Positions 1 to 7,809 of a stretch of 43,708 nucleotides of DNA are shown here, one piece after another. Source of the DNA: Gammaproteobacteria bacterium. GTDB taxonomy: Bacteria; Pseudomonadota; Gammaproteobacteria; Eutrophobiales; Eutrophobiaceae. A program made the position numbers and the translations under genes. The notes under the pieces are model-generated. The model saw nothing but the letters and a program-made list of their open reading frames with translations, made no database searches and had not been told where the DNA came from. The DNA lies in assembly GCA_026710545.1 (NCBI GenBank), contig JAPOQU010000039.1:1-43708 (forward strand), written 5' to 3'. Within the stretch, counting starts at the first letter, position 1, and every line of letters begins with the position of its first letter.

Positions 1-237
1 AATTTCATTATACGCCCAAGCATGCCAGTTGGTTGAACATGGTGGTGAGAGATCGGCAATATGAACCGGCAATGTCTGGACCGTCGTATTGACAGCATGG
101 ACTTGCTGGAATCGGAACTGGCAGCCTGGGAGACCCGACGCAACCGGGAGCAGGCCAGTATCAATTGGATGTTTGATGTCGACAAGGCCCGGACCAAACT
201 GCACCGGGCCTATGACAAGTTAACCGGTCAGAATTAA
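1..237 (+). pseudogene. IS630-family transposase, C-terminal remnant, frameshifted
   Basis: The plus strand encodes a typical IS630 transposase C-terminus in two frames. Codons from position 3 read FHYTPKHASWLNMV, the conserved block around the last catalytic region of this family. The continuing reading (EIGNMNRQCLDRR, then a tryptophan-rich end with INWMFDVDKARTKLHR) is in the frame that ends at TAA 235-237. About 2 nt are missing near positions 42-50 compared with the expected V-E-I-E-I-G, and in-frame TGA codons lie at 34-36 and 46-48 of the second frame, so no intact protein can be made from this stretch. The 5' part lies outside the window. The stop is only 12 nt from the end of the convergent VWA gene, so an insertion once landed at the edge of this catabolic region. 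Confidence 0.82.
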
Positions 238-249
238 ATTGAAAGGGTA

Positions 250-1458
250 CTAGTGCCAGAGCGTACGCAGGAGTCTGGTCGCCTCTGACAGGCTTTCCAG
301 GTTATGCACCGGGAGGAAGTGGTCCAGGAAGGGCAGGGCTGTTTGCATTCCTTTACACAGGGGCTGGTAGTTGGCATTGCCCAGCAACGGGTTCAGCCAG
401 ATAATCTTGTTGACACGCCGGCGCAGTTGTTCCATTTCACTACGCATCAGGTCGGCGTCGCCCTGGTCCCAGCCGTCGCTCAGGATCACGGCGACAGTAT
501 GGGAACTCAGCATCTGGTGGGCCTGTTGTTCATTCAGTTCACGCAGGCAGCCGCCGATATTCGTGCCGCCGGCCCAGTCGTGCACCTGGTCCGACATCTG
601 CTTAATGACTTCATCAATATCCTTGCGGTTCAGGTAAGGCGTAATACTGGTCATGCGGGTCGAGAATACCGCGACTTCGATATTAGAGATCTTCGCGCCC
701 ATGGCGCAGATGAGTTGAATCAGGAACCGGCTGTAGCGCTCCATCGAACCGCTCACGTCGCAGAACAGGATGAGCTTGTTCTTTTTCAGCCGGTGGGTTT
801 TATAGGACAGTTTCAGGCAGTACTCCCCGTAAGGCATACTGCGCCGGAATATCTTCCTGAAATCAAGTTGTTGTCCCGATTTGGCCGGGCTGAAGCGCCG
901 GCTCTTGCGGTTGGCCAGGATGGCAATCAATTCGGCAATGATCTTGCGGGCCTCATCCAGTTCCTTGTCAGTCATCCCGTCTATGTCTTTCTTCACCAGT
1001 AATTCACGGCTCGAATAACCGGTTTGTTCCGGGTCGCCATCGTGTTCTTCGGCATCACCCGGCGCTTCCCCATCCGCAGGCTGAAGCTGTTTTTGCAATT
1101 GCCGGGCTTCTCCCGCACCGTTGCCGTTTTTCTCTTCGCTGGCGGGGAATTCGTCTTCAAATGGAATTTCCCGGTTTTGCCAGTACTCACGGAACAGCAG
1201 GGAGAACAACTCCATGTCTTCCCTGTTGATGATCAGGGTTGCCAGGGCCGCCGCGTAGAAGTCATCGTAATTGGCAATGTCGATATATAACAGGCTGCGG
1301 CTCAGGTCTATCAGGTTGGATGGGTTGACATCTATCCCTGCGTCATGCAGCTTCCTGCCAAACTGGACAATATGCGTGATCAACGGCACTGATGCACCGT
1401 CATCTCCCCGCTGCGATACCGCGTCATTACTGTGCATGTTCATCCCCGCATGCCGCAA
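250..1458 (-). CDS. VWA domain protein, CoxE-like
   Basis: A 402-residue protein with a C-terminal von Willebrand A domain of the CoxE type. The MIDAS motif DVSGS is at residues 234-238, the later threonine is in GGTNIGG and the aspartate in LSDGWDQGD. The middle (about 100-150) is acidic and low in complexity. CoxE-type proteins pair with a MoxR/CoxD ATPase and help mature molybdenum hydroxylases; in CO dehydrogenase, CoxD and CoxE help build the active site. The MoxR gene lies just upstream in the same orientation (43-nt gap), and molybdenum-hydroxylase subunits lie about 8 kb away. The start may be Met6 or Met8 rather than Met1, since the first residues look unconserved. The metal-site chaperone role is inferred from family and neighbourhood. 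Confidence 0.88.
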   Translation of the reverse strand: MRHAGMNMHSNDAVSQRGDDGASVPLITHIVQFGRKLHDAGIDVNPSNLIDLSRSLLYIDIANYDDFYAAALATLIINREDMELFSLLFREYWQNREIPFEDEFPASEEKNGNGAGEARQLQKQLQPADGEAPGDAEEHDGDPEQTGYSSRELLVKKDIDGMTDKELDEARKIIAELIAILANRKSRRFSPAKSGQQLDFRKIFRRSMPYGEYCLKLSYKTHRLKKNKLILFCDVSGSMERYSRFLIQLICAMGAKISNIEVAVFSTRMTSITPYLNRKDIDEVIKQMSDQVHDWAGGTNIGGCLRELNEQQAHQMLSSHTVAVILSDGWDQGDADLMRSEMEQLRRRVNKIIWLNPLLGNANYQPLCKGMQTALPFLDHFLPVHNLESLSEATRLLRTLWH

Positions 1459-1501
1459 GCATGGGCCGGAACCAGGTAACGCACGTTCATAATCCCGCCG
1501 T

Positions 1502-2425
1502 TCAGTTTATACTCCCCTGTGCGCTTACCCCGGGGCCGCCCTTGAAGTTCTTGGTGACCGCCAGGGCTTTATCCAGGCTTTCTCCGCTCAACTTATCCTG
1601 GTCTTGCTTATACTTAAGTATGCAACTTAAAGTAGTTTCTATAGTTCCCTGGTCAAGTTCGTCTATGCCCAGTGACAGCAGGGCATTGGCCCAGTCCAGG
1701 GTTTCGGCAATGCCGGGCCGTTTGTAGAAGTCCTCCCGGCGCAACAATTCCATGAATTTGCAGATCTGGGTGGACAGGGTTTCCTTGATTTCCGGCACCT
1801 TGGTCAGGACGATATTGAGTTCCTTTTCCAGGGTGGGGTAATCAATCCAATGGTACAGGCAGCGGCGCTTGAGGGCGTCGTGCATTTCGCGGGTCCGGTT
1901 CGAGGTCAAAACCACGATGGGAGGTTGTTCAGCCTTGATGGTGCCTACTTCGGGTATGGTGATCTGAAAATCCGACAGCACTTCAAGCAGGAACGCTTCG
2001 AACTCATCGTCCGAGCGGTCAATTTCATCTATCAGCAGGACAGGACGCTTGCCGGCGGATTGTATGGCTTGCAGCAGCGGCCGCTTCAGGAGGAACTGTT
2101 CTTCGAAAATATTGTTGCCAATCTCGTCTTTATCAACGCCGCGCGCCTCCTGCAGCCTGACCTCAAGCATTTGCCTCAGGTAATTCCATTCGTAAAGCGC
2201 CAGGTTGGTATCCAGACCTTCGTAACACTGCAGGCGGATCAGGTCGGTATCAAGGCTCTTTGCCAGGACCTTGGCCACTTCGGTTTTACCGACTCCCGGT
2301 TCCCCCTCCAGGTACAGCGGTTTTCCCAGCGATGTCGCCAGGTAAACCGTAGTCGCCAGGTGGCGGTCGGCGATATAACCCTGGGTTGCAAACTGCTGCT
2401 CTATTTCTTCGATTGAATGAAACAT
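1502..2425 (-). CDS. MoxR-family AAA+ ATPase, CoxD-like
   Basis: A 307-residue AAA+ ATPase. Walker A GEPGVGKT is at residues 41-48 and Walker B LIDEID at 131-136. TSNRTREMHDALKRRC carries sensor 1 and the arginine-finger region. The length and the ERF-type C-terminal lid fit the MoxR family and its CoxD branch. MoxR proteins work with VWA proteins to insert or remodel metal cofactors, and the VWA partner is directly downstream. The molybdopterin-binding protein gene lies 79 nt upstream, so all three form one leftward accessory operon. The likely client is the molybdenum hydroxylase encoded at 9207-12908, which is inference from context. Confidence 0.92.
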   Translation of the reverse strand: MFHSIEEIEQQFATQGYIADRHLATTVYLATSLGKPLYLEGEPGVGKTEVAKVLAKSLDTDLIRLQCYEGLDTNLALYEWNYLRQMLEVRLQEARGVDKDEIGNNIFEEQFLLKRPLLQAIQSAGKRPVLLIDEIDRSDDEFEAFLLEVLSDFQITIPEVGTIKAEQPPIVVLTSNRTREMHDALKRRCLYHWIDYPTLEKELNIVLTKVPEIKETLSTQICKFMELLRREDFYKRPGIAETLDWANALLSLGIDELDQGTIETTLSCILKYKQDQDKLSGESLDKALAVTKNFKGGPGVSAQGSIN

Positions 2426-2504
2426 TTTAATGGACCTTTTTAAATTGTCTGCTGCTCTTCCCGACGAACCGAAGCGGCAGGCGGTTGTAAAATTATAGAG
2501 GGCT

Positions 2505-3482
2505 TCACTTTATATAACCACCGGCCCCCATCAGCATGATATCTTCCCGGGTGATGGGCAGGCCCGCCAGCAACCGTTCCAGCACCCAGTCAAACCCGTT
2601 TACGGCAGGGGAGCGCGCACACCCGGGCATGACTATGACGGGGCGCTCATCCGGGAATTCGCCCAGTACCAGCAGGTTGCCCGGTTCCACCGGCATCCCC
2701 AGGTGCGTGATGCCACCGCCGGCGGCTTCGATTGCAAGAGGAATCACGTCGCGGCGGTCGGCGGTCGCACTGGCGCCGGCTATAAGGATGATGTTGCAGC
2801 CTCCCTCCAGCAATTTGTTGAACGCATCCGTGATGGCATCCTCATGGTGTTCGCAACGTTCCTCCACGATCACCTTGCTGCTTCCCAGGCGCCGCAATCT
2901 CTCATCAAGTATCTTGCGGGTCTTGTCCAGGATGGTTTGTTTCATGCCCTGGTAAAACGTTTGTACCAGGCCGATATCGAGCTCGTTGAATACGGTGGCG
3001 CGCAGCAGGGGCGGCAGGTGAGGATGCATCTGTTCGATACGTCTTATAATCTGTTCATCCACACCGTAGGGAATGATTTTTATCGTCGCCACGGCTTGTC
3101 CGGATGCAACCACGGAATAGGGCGGCAGCGCGGCAATTGTTACCGCCTCGCTCACCAGGTTAAACCTGTCCAGTTCAGCGGCTTCGTAGACGAGCACACC
3201 GGGAACCCGGGAAATAATATTGCTTCTACCGGCACTGGGGCGTTGGCTTCCGGTATTTTCGCCGGATATGCACACGGCAATACGCCGCGCCGCTTCATTT
3301 TCGTCCAGGTCGGTTTCTTCCAGGCGTGCTATTACCACTGACTCACAACCGGCCCGGGCCAGCAGTCTGATATCTTCCGTTGACAAAACCGCGCCTTTCT
3401 TCAGGTTTATGCTGCTGTATTTAACGGAATGGGCGAGGATGCCGCCTGCGGCGTTCGCGACCGGTGTTCGACCGAATTGCAT
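2505..3482 (-). CDS. Molybdopterin-binding (MoCF-domain) protein
   Basis: A 325-residue protein related to MoeA/MogA-type molybdopterin-binding proteins. The C-terminal half holds the MoCF-biosynthesis fold, with ILIAGASATADRRDVIPLAI matching the usual GG(T/S)G-like loop, then GMPVEPGNLLVLGE and VIVMPGCARSPAVNGFDWVLERL. In many aerobic molybdenum-hydroxylase clusters this domain is fused to a MobA-like nucleotidyltransferase that makes MCD; here that part is absent and the N-terminus (about 1-150) is a different small domain. It probably binds or hands over the molybdenum cofactor during hydroxylase assembly. It is the first gene of the leftward trio and diverges from the UbiD-type gene across 124 nt. 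The start fits an isolated ATG at 3480-3482. Exact activity is not shown by the sequence. Confidence 0.78.
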   Translation of the reverse strand: MQFGRTPVANAAGGILAHSVKYSSINLKKGAVLSTEDIRLLARAGCESVVIARLEETDLDENEAARRIAVCISGENTGSQRPSAGRSNIISRVPGVLVYEAAELDRFNLVSEAVTIAALPPYSVVASGQAVATIKIIPYGVDEQIIRRIEQMHPHLPPLLRATVFNELDIGLVQTFYQGMKQTILDKTRKILDERLRRLGSSKVIVEERCEHHEDAITDAFNKLLEGGCNIILIAGASATADRRDVIPLAIEAAGGGITHLGMPVEPGNLLVLGEFPDERPVIVMPGCARSPAVNGFDWVLERLLAGLPITREDIMLMGAGGYIK

Positions 3483-3555
3483 ATGCTATGGAGACTGGCT
3501 TCGAATGAAAGTTGCTGCCTGGTTTGTTAATAAAACGGCGCTACATAGTGCATAA

Positions 3556-3582
3556 TATCAATAATTTTGTAAATAATCGTCT
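3556..3582. promoter_or_regulatory. Weak TATCGAT-type dyad, possible operator
   Basis: Between the divergent MoCF-domain and UbiD-type genes, TATCAAT is followed by exactly 13 AT-rich nucleotides and then ATCGTCT. Spacing and half-sites resemble the two better dyads at 15790 and 16964 (6/7 match on the left arm, 4/7 on the right). It lies 24 nt before the UbiD-type start codon. Because the right arm is poor, this may be coincidence in AT-rich sequence. Confidence 0.3.
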
Positions 3583-3606
3583 GAAATAACATACAGGAAC
3601 GGCCAG

Positions 3607-4926
3607 ATGCGTGAATATATCGAAAAATTGTTAACGCGCGGTGAGATGCACGTGGTGGAACGGGAAGTAAACCCGCAATTTGAACTCGCCGCGGTGGTTG
3701 GGCGTTCCCAACTGGAGAGTGAAAAGCCGGTTTTATTCAATAACGTAACGGGAACTGGCCTGCCTGTTATTTCCAATATATACGGCAGCCATGACCGTCT
3801 GTGCGAGATCATCGGCACGCACAAGGGCAATTTCTGCCGTCACTGGCAAACCATCATCGATGACCAACTGCCCGGACCTGGCGAGTATACCGAACTGGTT
3901 GACGCCGCTGACGGTGTCATTGACGGGAAGGTCAGCGACCTGCCGCATATAACCTATTTTGAGCACGACGCCGGGCCTTATATAACGGCCGGTGTGTTCC
4001 TGGCCAAAGAGCCGGACACGGGTGTCCCGAACCTGTCATTCTGCCGCTCCATGATGGTTGACGACGCTGAACTGCGCGTACGCCTGGCGCCGCCCCATGA
4101 CATCACCCAGTACCAGAAGAAGGCCGAAGCAAGAGACGAACCCCTGGAAGTGGCGATACTCATCGGGCCGCCGCCGGAAGTGTTCATGGCGGCCTGCGCG
4201 TCCGTGCCCATAGAACAGGATGAAATGGCTATCGCCGCGCAGATAAAAGGGGCTCCCATCAGGATGCGCCAGTGCCTGCATATCGATATGCAGGTCCCGG
4301 CAGAGACCGAGATCGTGATAGAGGGCCGCATTCTCCCGCACCAGCGTAAACCGGAAGGGCCGTTCGGCGAGTTCCAGGGTTACTACGTCAAACGCACGGA
4401 CAATCACGTGTTCGAAGTTTTAAACGTGAGCCGGCGCGAGGGGGCATATTTCCACGGCCTGCTGTGCGGTTACATGGAAGATTTGCGCGCACTGGAGGTC
4501 GCATTTGCGACCCGCACTTACCGGCACGTCTCAGCGGGCATGCCCAGTGTGCTGGACGTGAGTTGTTACCCGATGCCGATGCATACAATCGTCCAGCTCA
4601 GGCCGGAATACGAGGGCCATGCGAAACATGTCATGATGAAAGTCTTCAGCTCCCACCTCCAGTACAACAAGGTATGCATAGTGGTGGATGAGGATGTGGA
4701 TATCCATAATTTTCAGGATGTTTGGTGGGCAGTGATGACCCGCGGCCGTATCGAGAAAGACATCATGATAGTTGAAGGTGTCCCGGGGTTTTTCCGTGAT
4801 CCCGCCGGGGTCTATACGGGACGGCTCGGCATCGACGCCACCAAGCCTTTCGACATGCGCGAGAACTACGACAGGAAGCGCGTGCCCGGACTGTACGAGG
4901 TTGACCTGAAGGACTATTTCACCTGA
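3607..4926 (+). CDS. UbiD-family prenylated-FMN decarboxylase
   Basis: A 439-residue UbiD-family enzyme, which reversibly decarboxylates aromatic, heteroaromatic or alpha,beta-unsaturated acids with prenylated FMN, Mn2+ and K+. The catalytic set is visible: Arg147 in NLSFCRSM, and Glu250 and Glu255 in EGPFGEFQGYY, matching the Arg-Glu-Glu triad of Fdc1/UbiD. The C-terminal DEDVDIHNFQDVWWA segment is also typical. No UbiX-like prenyltransferase is in the window, so the cofactor must come from elsewhere in the genome. It could decarboxylate a product of the nearby hydroxylase and amidohydrolase route, or make a phenol or catechol for the phenol hydroxylase module. The sequence does not fix the substrate. 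It does not look like housekeeping UbiD of ubiquinone synthesis, which is longer and sits in another context. Confidence 0.92.
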   Translation: MREYIEKLLTRGEMHVVEREVNPQFELAAVVGRSQLESEKPVLFNNVTGTGLPVISNIYGSHDRLCEIIGTHKGNFCRHWQTIIDDQLPGPGEYTELVDAADGVIDGKVSDLPHITYFEHDAGPYITAGVFLAKEPDTGVPNLSFCRSMMVDDAELRVRLAPPHDITQYQKKAEARDEPLEVAILIGPPPEVFMAACASVPIEQDEMAIAAQIKGAPIRMRQCLHIDMQVPAETEIVIEGRILPHQRKPEGPFGEFQGYYVKRTDNHVFEVLNVSRREGAYFHGLLCGYMEDLRALEVAFATRTYRHVSAGMPSVLDVSCYPMPMHTIVQLRPEYEGHAKHVMMKVFSSHLQYNKVCIVVDEDVDIHNFQDVWWAVMTRGRIEKDIMIVEGVPGFFRDPAGVYTGRLGIDATKPFDMRENYDRKRVPGLYEVDLKDYFT

Positions 4927-4959
4927 AGCAGGAGGGCGCTCCCGGCTGTGCTGCACTGA

Positions 4960-5184
4960 TCACGCAGCCTTGTTCTTGCTGTCGATTAATTGCCGGTACC
5001 GGGGCATGGCGATATCGACGCGCTGCTGGCCGGTCAGCCACGCGCCCGGTTTGGCAAGACGGCGCCAATAGCGGTTATGAGCGGCGGCAAAATCATCGCG
5101 CACCGGGTAGGGCGCGCCGGCATAGTTGATCGGGCCTGAGTCCATTATCGCATTATACAGTACGTAACCCGCTGGATAAATCAA
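4960..5184 (-). pseudogene. Truncated CMD/AhpD-related N-terminal fragment
   Basis: A 74-residue frame 4 nt downstream of the CobW gene. Its core, AAHNRYWRRLAKPGAWLTGQ followed by QRVDIAM, resembles the N-terminal lead-in of carboxymuconolactone decarboxylase or peroxidase-related proteins, where a similar H-R-W-RL-PGxWxTGxxRV-IA block precedes the catalytic cysteine domain. Here the frame ends about 15 residues later and the convergent UbiD-type gene follows at once, so the catalytic domain is missing. The translated start is probably Met14 (MDSGPINYAG). I read it as a gene cut by deletion, though a short functional protein cannot be excluded. The family match is from memory of the motif. 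Confidence 0.5.
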
Positions 5185-5188
5185 CTGT

Positions 5189-6220
5189 TCAGGGACGGCG
5201 GAGTATGTTGATAACTGCTTCGGTCATCGGATTGGCGGCCAGGGTTGCGGGGGCGTCGAGGCAGGCATTGAAACGATCGTCCAGGTCTTCATCATCCATG
5301 CTGTCTCTTGCGCCGATGGCAACTACCTGTGATGCGGGCGCTGTCGCGCCCCAGGGTTCGCCTTTGGCCAGGGTCACGCGCTTGCCCGTCATTTGCAGTA
5401 TGACCCGCTTGTCCGGTACCTCACGGATATGGAGGATACCCTTGCAGCGGAATACGGATACGGGCAGCGACTGGAATGCCAGGTAAACGGTTTCAAATCC
5501 AAGCGGCTTGGCGTGTTGCCAGGAATAACTGGAGTAAGTGTGTTCGTGATGCGCATGCGTGCCGTGCCCCTGTTCTGAAACTTTGCCGGTATTTCTGTCC
5601 ATCAGCGCGGGCGGATCTGCATGTAACGACAGTCCGAGGATTAATTGCAGGGACACTTTGGCATGAAATGTCTTGATAATACGTGATTGTGGCGCTATCT
5701 CCTTCGTAAATGCGGCAACTTGCTCAATGGTTGCATCTGTTACAAGGTCGGCTTTATTAATGATGGTGATATCGGCTACGGCTATCTGGTCTTCAGCCAG
5801 TTTCCCGTTTACCTCGTCGAGTTCAAGTAATTCACTGGCATCGATAACGGTGATGATGGCATCGAGTTGCGTTACCGCGGCAAGACGGGTAGACATGACG
5901 ACGGCCATTGCCGCCGCCTTCGGGTCGGACACGCCGCTGGTTTCGACGACGATCATGTCGGGACGGGGCTCCAGTTCCAGCAGTTGTTCGATTGCGCCGA
6001 CCAGGTCGTCCCGGATGCTGCAACAGACACAGCCGTTGGTCAGGCTGATGGTATCTCCTTCCACACGGCTGATGAGTTGGGAGTCGATATTGATTTCACC
6101 GAAATCGTTCACCAGAACGCCGATGCGCCGGCCGTGTTCACCATTCAGGATATGGTTCAGCAGCGTTGTTTTGCCGGCGCCGAGAAAACCGGCGATAAGA
6201 CTGACCGGAGTTTTAGCCAT
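5189..6220 (-). CDS. CobW/COG0523-family GTPase, putative metallochaperone
   Basis: A 343-residue G3E GTPase. Walker A GFLGAGKTT is at residues 11-19, the metal-binding CxCC motif at Cys64, Cys66 and Cys67 (GCVCCSI), the switch-type VETSGVSDP and base-recognition NKAD follow, and a histidine-rich linker (HGTHAHHEH) lies near 215-225. The CobW C-terminal domain fills the rest. Such proteins deliver or store Zn2+, Co2+ or other metals. It diverges from a Zn-type cyclic amidohydrolase gene across 179 nt, so loading that enzyme is one guess; service to the corrinoid pathway at 25-31 kb is another. The ATG start follows a plausible leader with a TATAAT-like box on the minus strand near 6256-6261. 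Confidence 0.9.
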   Translation of the reverse strand: MAKTPVSLIAGFLGAGKTTLLNHILNGEHGRRIGVLVNDFGEINIDSQLISRVEGDTISLTNGCVCCSIRDDLVGAIEQLLELEPRPDMIVVETSGVSDPKAAAMAVVMSTRLAAVTQLDAIITVIDASELLELDEVNGKLAEDQIAVADITIINKADLVTDATIEQVAAFTKEIAPQSRIIKTFHAKVSLQLILGLSLHADPPALMDRNTGKVSEQGHGTHAHHEHTYSSYSWQHAKPLGFETVYLAFQSLPVSVFRCKGILHIREVPDKRVILQMTGKRVTLAKGEPWGATAPASQVVAIGARDSMDDEDLDDRFNACLDAPATLAANPMTEAVINILRRP

Positions 6221-6271
6221 AAGCCTTGTTCGGATTGTAAACCATATTATTAATGATTATACTTTGGGGAA

Positions 6272-6393
6272 AATTAGGAATTAGGAATTACGAATTAGGA
6301 ATGGATGCGTAAAGTCCGGTATTAAGTTCTATTACAATTTATTTTATCAATAATCCAATCAAGCCTATTCATTTTAATTCGTAATTCCTAATT
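6272..6393. repeat. Heptamer repeats forming a 19-bp inverted pair
   Basis: The left side has four tandem 7-mers (AATTAGG, AATTAGG, AATTACG, AATTAGG, 6272-6299). A 19-bp arm AATTAGGAATTACGAATTA (6279-6297) returns as its exact reverse complement at 6375-6393, leaving 77 nt between the arms. The right arm ends 6 nt before the amidohydrolase ATG and leaves no room for a normal Shine-Dalgarno sequence. It looks like a small non-coding mobile or slippage-derived repeat in the CobW/amidohydrolase promoter region. Confidence 0.85.
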
Positions 6394-6399
6394 GAAATC

Positions 6400-7791
6400 A
6401 TGACCTGCGAGTTACTCATCCGTAACGGCACCATTGTAACGCCGGAGAAATCTTTCCCGGGATATATCGCCGTCAACCAGGGCAGGATAGTTGCCGTCGG
6501 CGCCGGGGACGCTTCAATCAGTGCGGCAAGACAAATCGACGCGCGCGGTCGCCATGTTCTGCCCGGGGTCATCGACCCCCATGCGCACCTGGGTTACATG
6601 GATACGCTGGAAGCGGTAGAGACTGAGACCAGGGCCGCGGCCTGTGGCGGCGTCACTACCCTCGGTGTTTATATCCTGGCGCTGAAGGAAGGCGTATTGA
6701 GGCAGTTCGACCGTTTTAAAAGCACCTTCGAAGGTAAAAGTTTTATAGACGGGTTCTGGCACCTCATGGTGATTGACGCCATTACCACCAGTGAAATAGC
6801 GACCTGTCCGGCTGAAATCGGCCTGACGTCGTTCAAGTTCAATATGGGCTACAAGGGACCCCATGCGGACCTGATCGGCATCACCGCAACCGATGACGGG
6901 GCGGTGTACAAGGGGTTCCGCCTGATCAACAGGTCCGGACCTCCCAGTCTCGCTGCCTGTCATACCGAGAACATTGATATTCACCTGATGCTCAGGGATG
7001 AATTGATTGCCCAGGGCCGTAATGATTTCGCGGTCTGGAACGAGTCGCGTCCGCCGTTCGTGGAGGCAGAATGCATGCGCCGGGCGATTTACCTGGCGGA
7101 GAGCGCCGGCTGCCCCTTGTACATACCTCATATAACCATTGCCGAGGGCGTGGATATTATTGCCGATGCGCGCAGGAAAGGTATTGAAGTAACCGGTGAG
7201 ACCTGCCCGCAATACCTGACCCATAACGGGGAGGAGCCGGCGCAGGTATTGCTGGACCATCCGGCCTGCGCCTGTGTCAACCCGCCGCTCAGGGACAAGG
7301 CGGCCAACGAAAGGCTGTGGCAAGGGATTGCTGAAGGGATCATACAATGTGTGGGTTCCGACCTGGCGCCCACCACCCTGGAAATGAAGGGCGAGGATAT
7401 CTGGAACGCGCCCATGGGACTGGGCAACACCTCGGAACTGTTATTGCCCGTCATGCTGAGTGAAGGCGTCAACAAGGGCCGCATCAGCCTGGAGAAAGTT
7501 ACCGAGATATGCGCGCTGAACCCGGCCACAGTCTTCGGGCTTGCTCCCAGGAAAGGCCGGCTTGCAGTCGGCGCCGACGCGGATATCGTCATCGTTGACC
7601 TGGACAAGGAAGTCACGGTGAAAACGGAAAACCTGCGCAGCATGTGCGACTGGAGCATTTATGACGGCTGGACCCTGAAAGGCTGGCCGACCCATACCAT
7701 ACTGCGCGGCCAGGTCATCGTCGAAGACGGGGAACCCGGCGAGCGCCAGGCAGGACAGGGCAGCTATATTTCCCGCAATGACATACAGTAA
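6400..7791 (+). CDS. Cyclic amidohydrolase (dihydropyrimidinase/hydantoinase-like)
   Basis: A 463-residue amidohydrolase-superfamily enzyme of the dihydropyrimidinase, hydantoinase and allantoinase group. Metal ligands are visible: His61 and His63 in DPHAHLG, a carboxylatable lysine in TSFKFNMGYKG (Lys146 or Lys152), His188 in CHTEN, His244 in PHITIAEG and Asp321 in GSDLAPTT. It should hydrolyse a cyclic amide, imide or ureide at a binuclear zinc site. Most relatives have DHAP where this has DLAP. It begins the operon that continues with a nitrilase-like hydrolase and molybdenum-hydroxylase genes, so its substrate is probably a lactam or imide made by the hydroxylase. No Shine-Dalgarno is visible because an inverted-repeat arm reaches to 6 nt before ATG. 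The start is supported by LLIRNGTIVTP, the standard family N-terminus. Confidence 0.9.
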   Translation: MTCELLIRNGTIVTPEKSFPGYIAVNQGRIVAVGAGDASISAARQIDARGRHVLPGVIDPHAHLGYMDTLEAVETETRAAACGGVTTLGVYILALKEGVLRQFDRFKSTFEGKSFIDGFWHLMVIDAITTSEIATCPAEIGLTSFKFNMGYKGPHADLIGITATDDGAVYKGFRLINRSGPPSLAACHTENIDIHLMLRDELIAQGRNDFAVWNESRPPFVEAECMRRAIYLAESAGCPLYIPHITIAEGVDIIADARRKGIEVTGETCPQYLTHNGEEPAQVLLDHPACACVNPPLRDKAANERLWQGIAEGIIQCVGSDLAPTTLEMKGEDIWNAPMGLGNTSELLLPVMLSEGVNKGRISLEKVTEICALNPATVFGLAPRKGRLAVGADADIVIVDLDKEVTVKTENLRSMCDWSIYDGWTLKGWPTHTILRGQVIVEDGEPGERQAGQGSYISRNDIQ

Positions 7792-7809
7792 GTATTGAAT
7801 GCGACCGCG

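Noticed and set aside
2703-3341. Long open frames on the opposite strand of real genes (also 1850-2416, 6514-7347, 10739-11497, 41791-42798)
   Set aside because: They mirror GC-rich codon use of the real genes, show no family motifs, and have no ribosome sites.
6246-6265. Fur- or Zur-like box before the CobW gene
   Set aside because: The AT-rich dyad matches neither consensus in half-site sequence.
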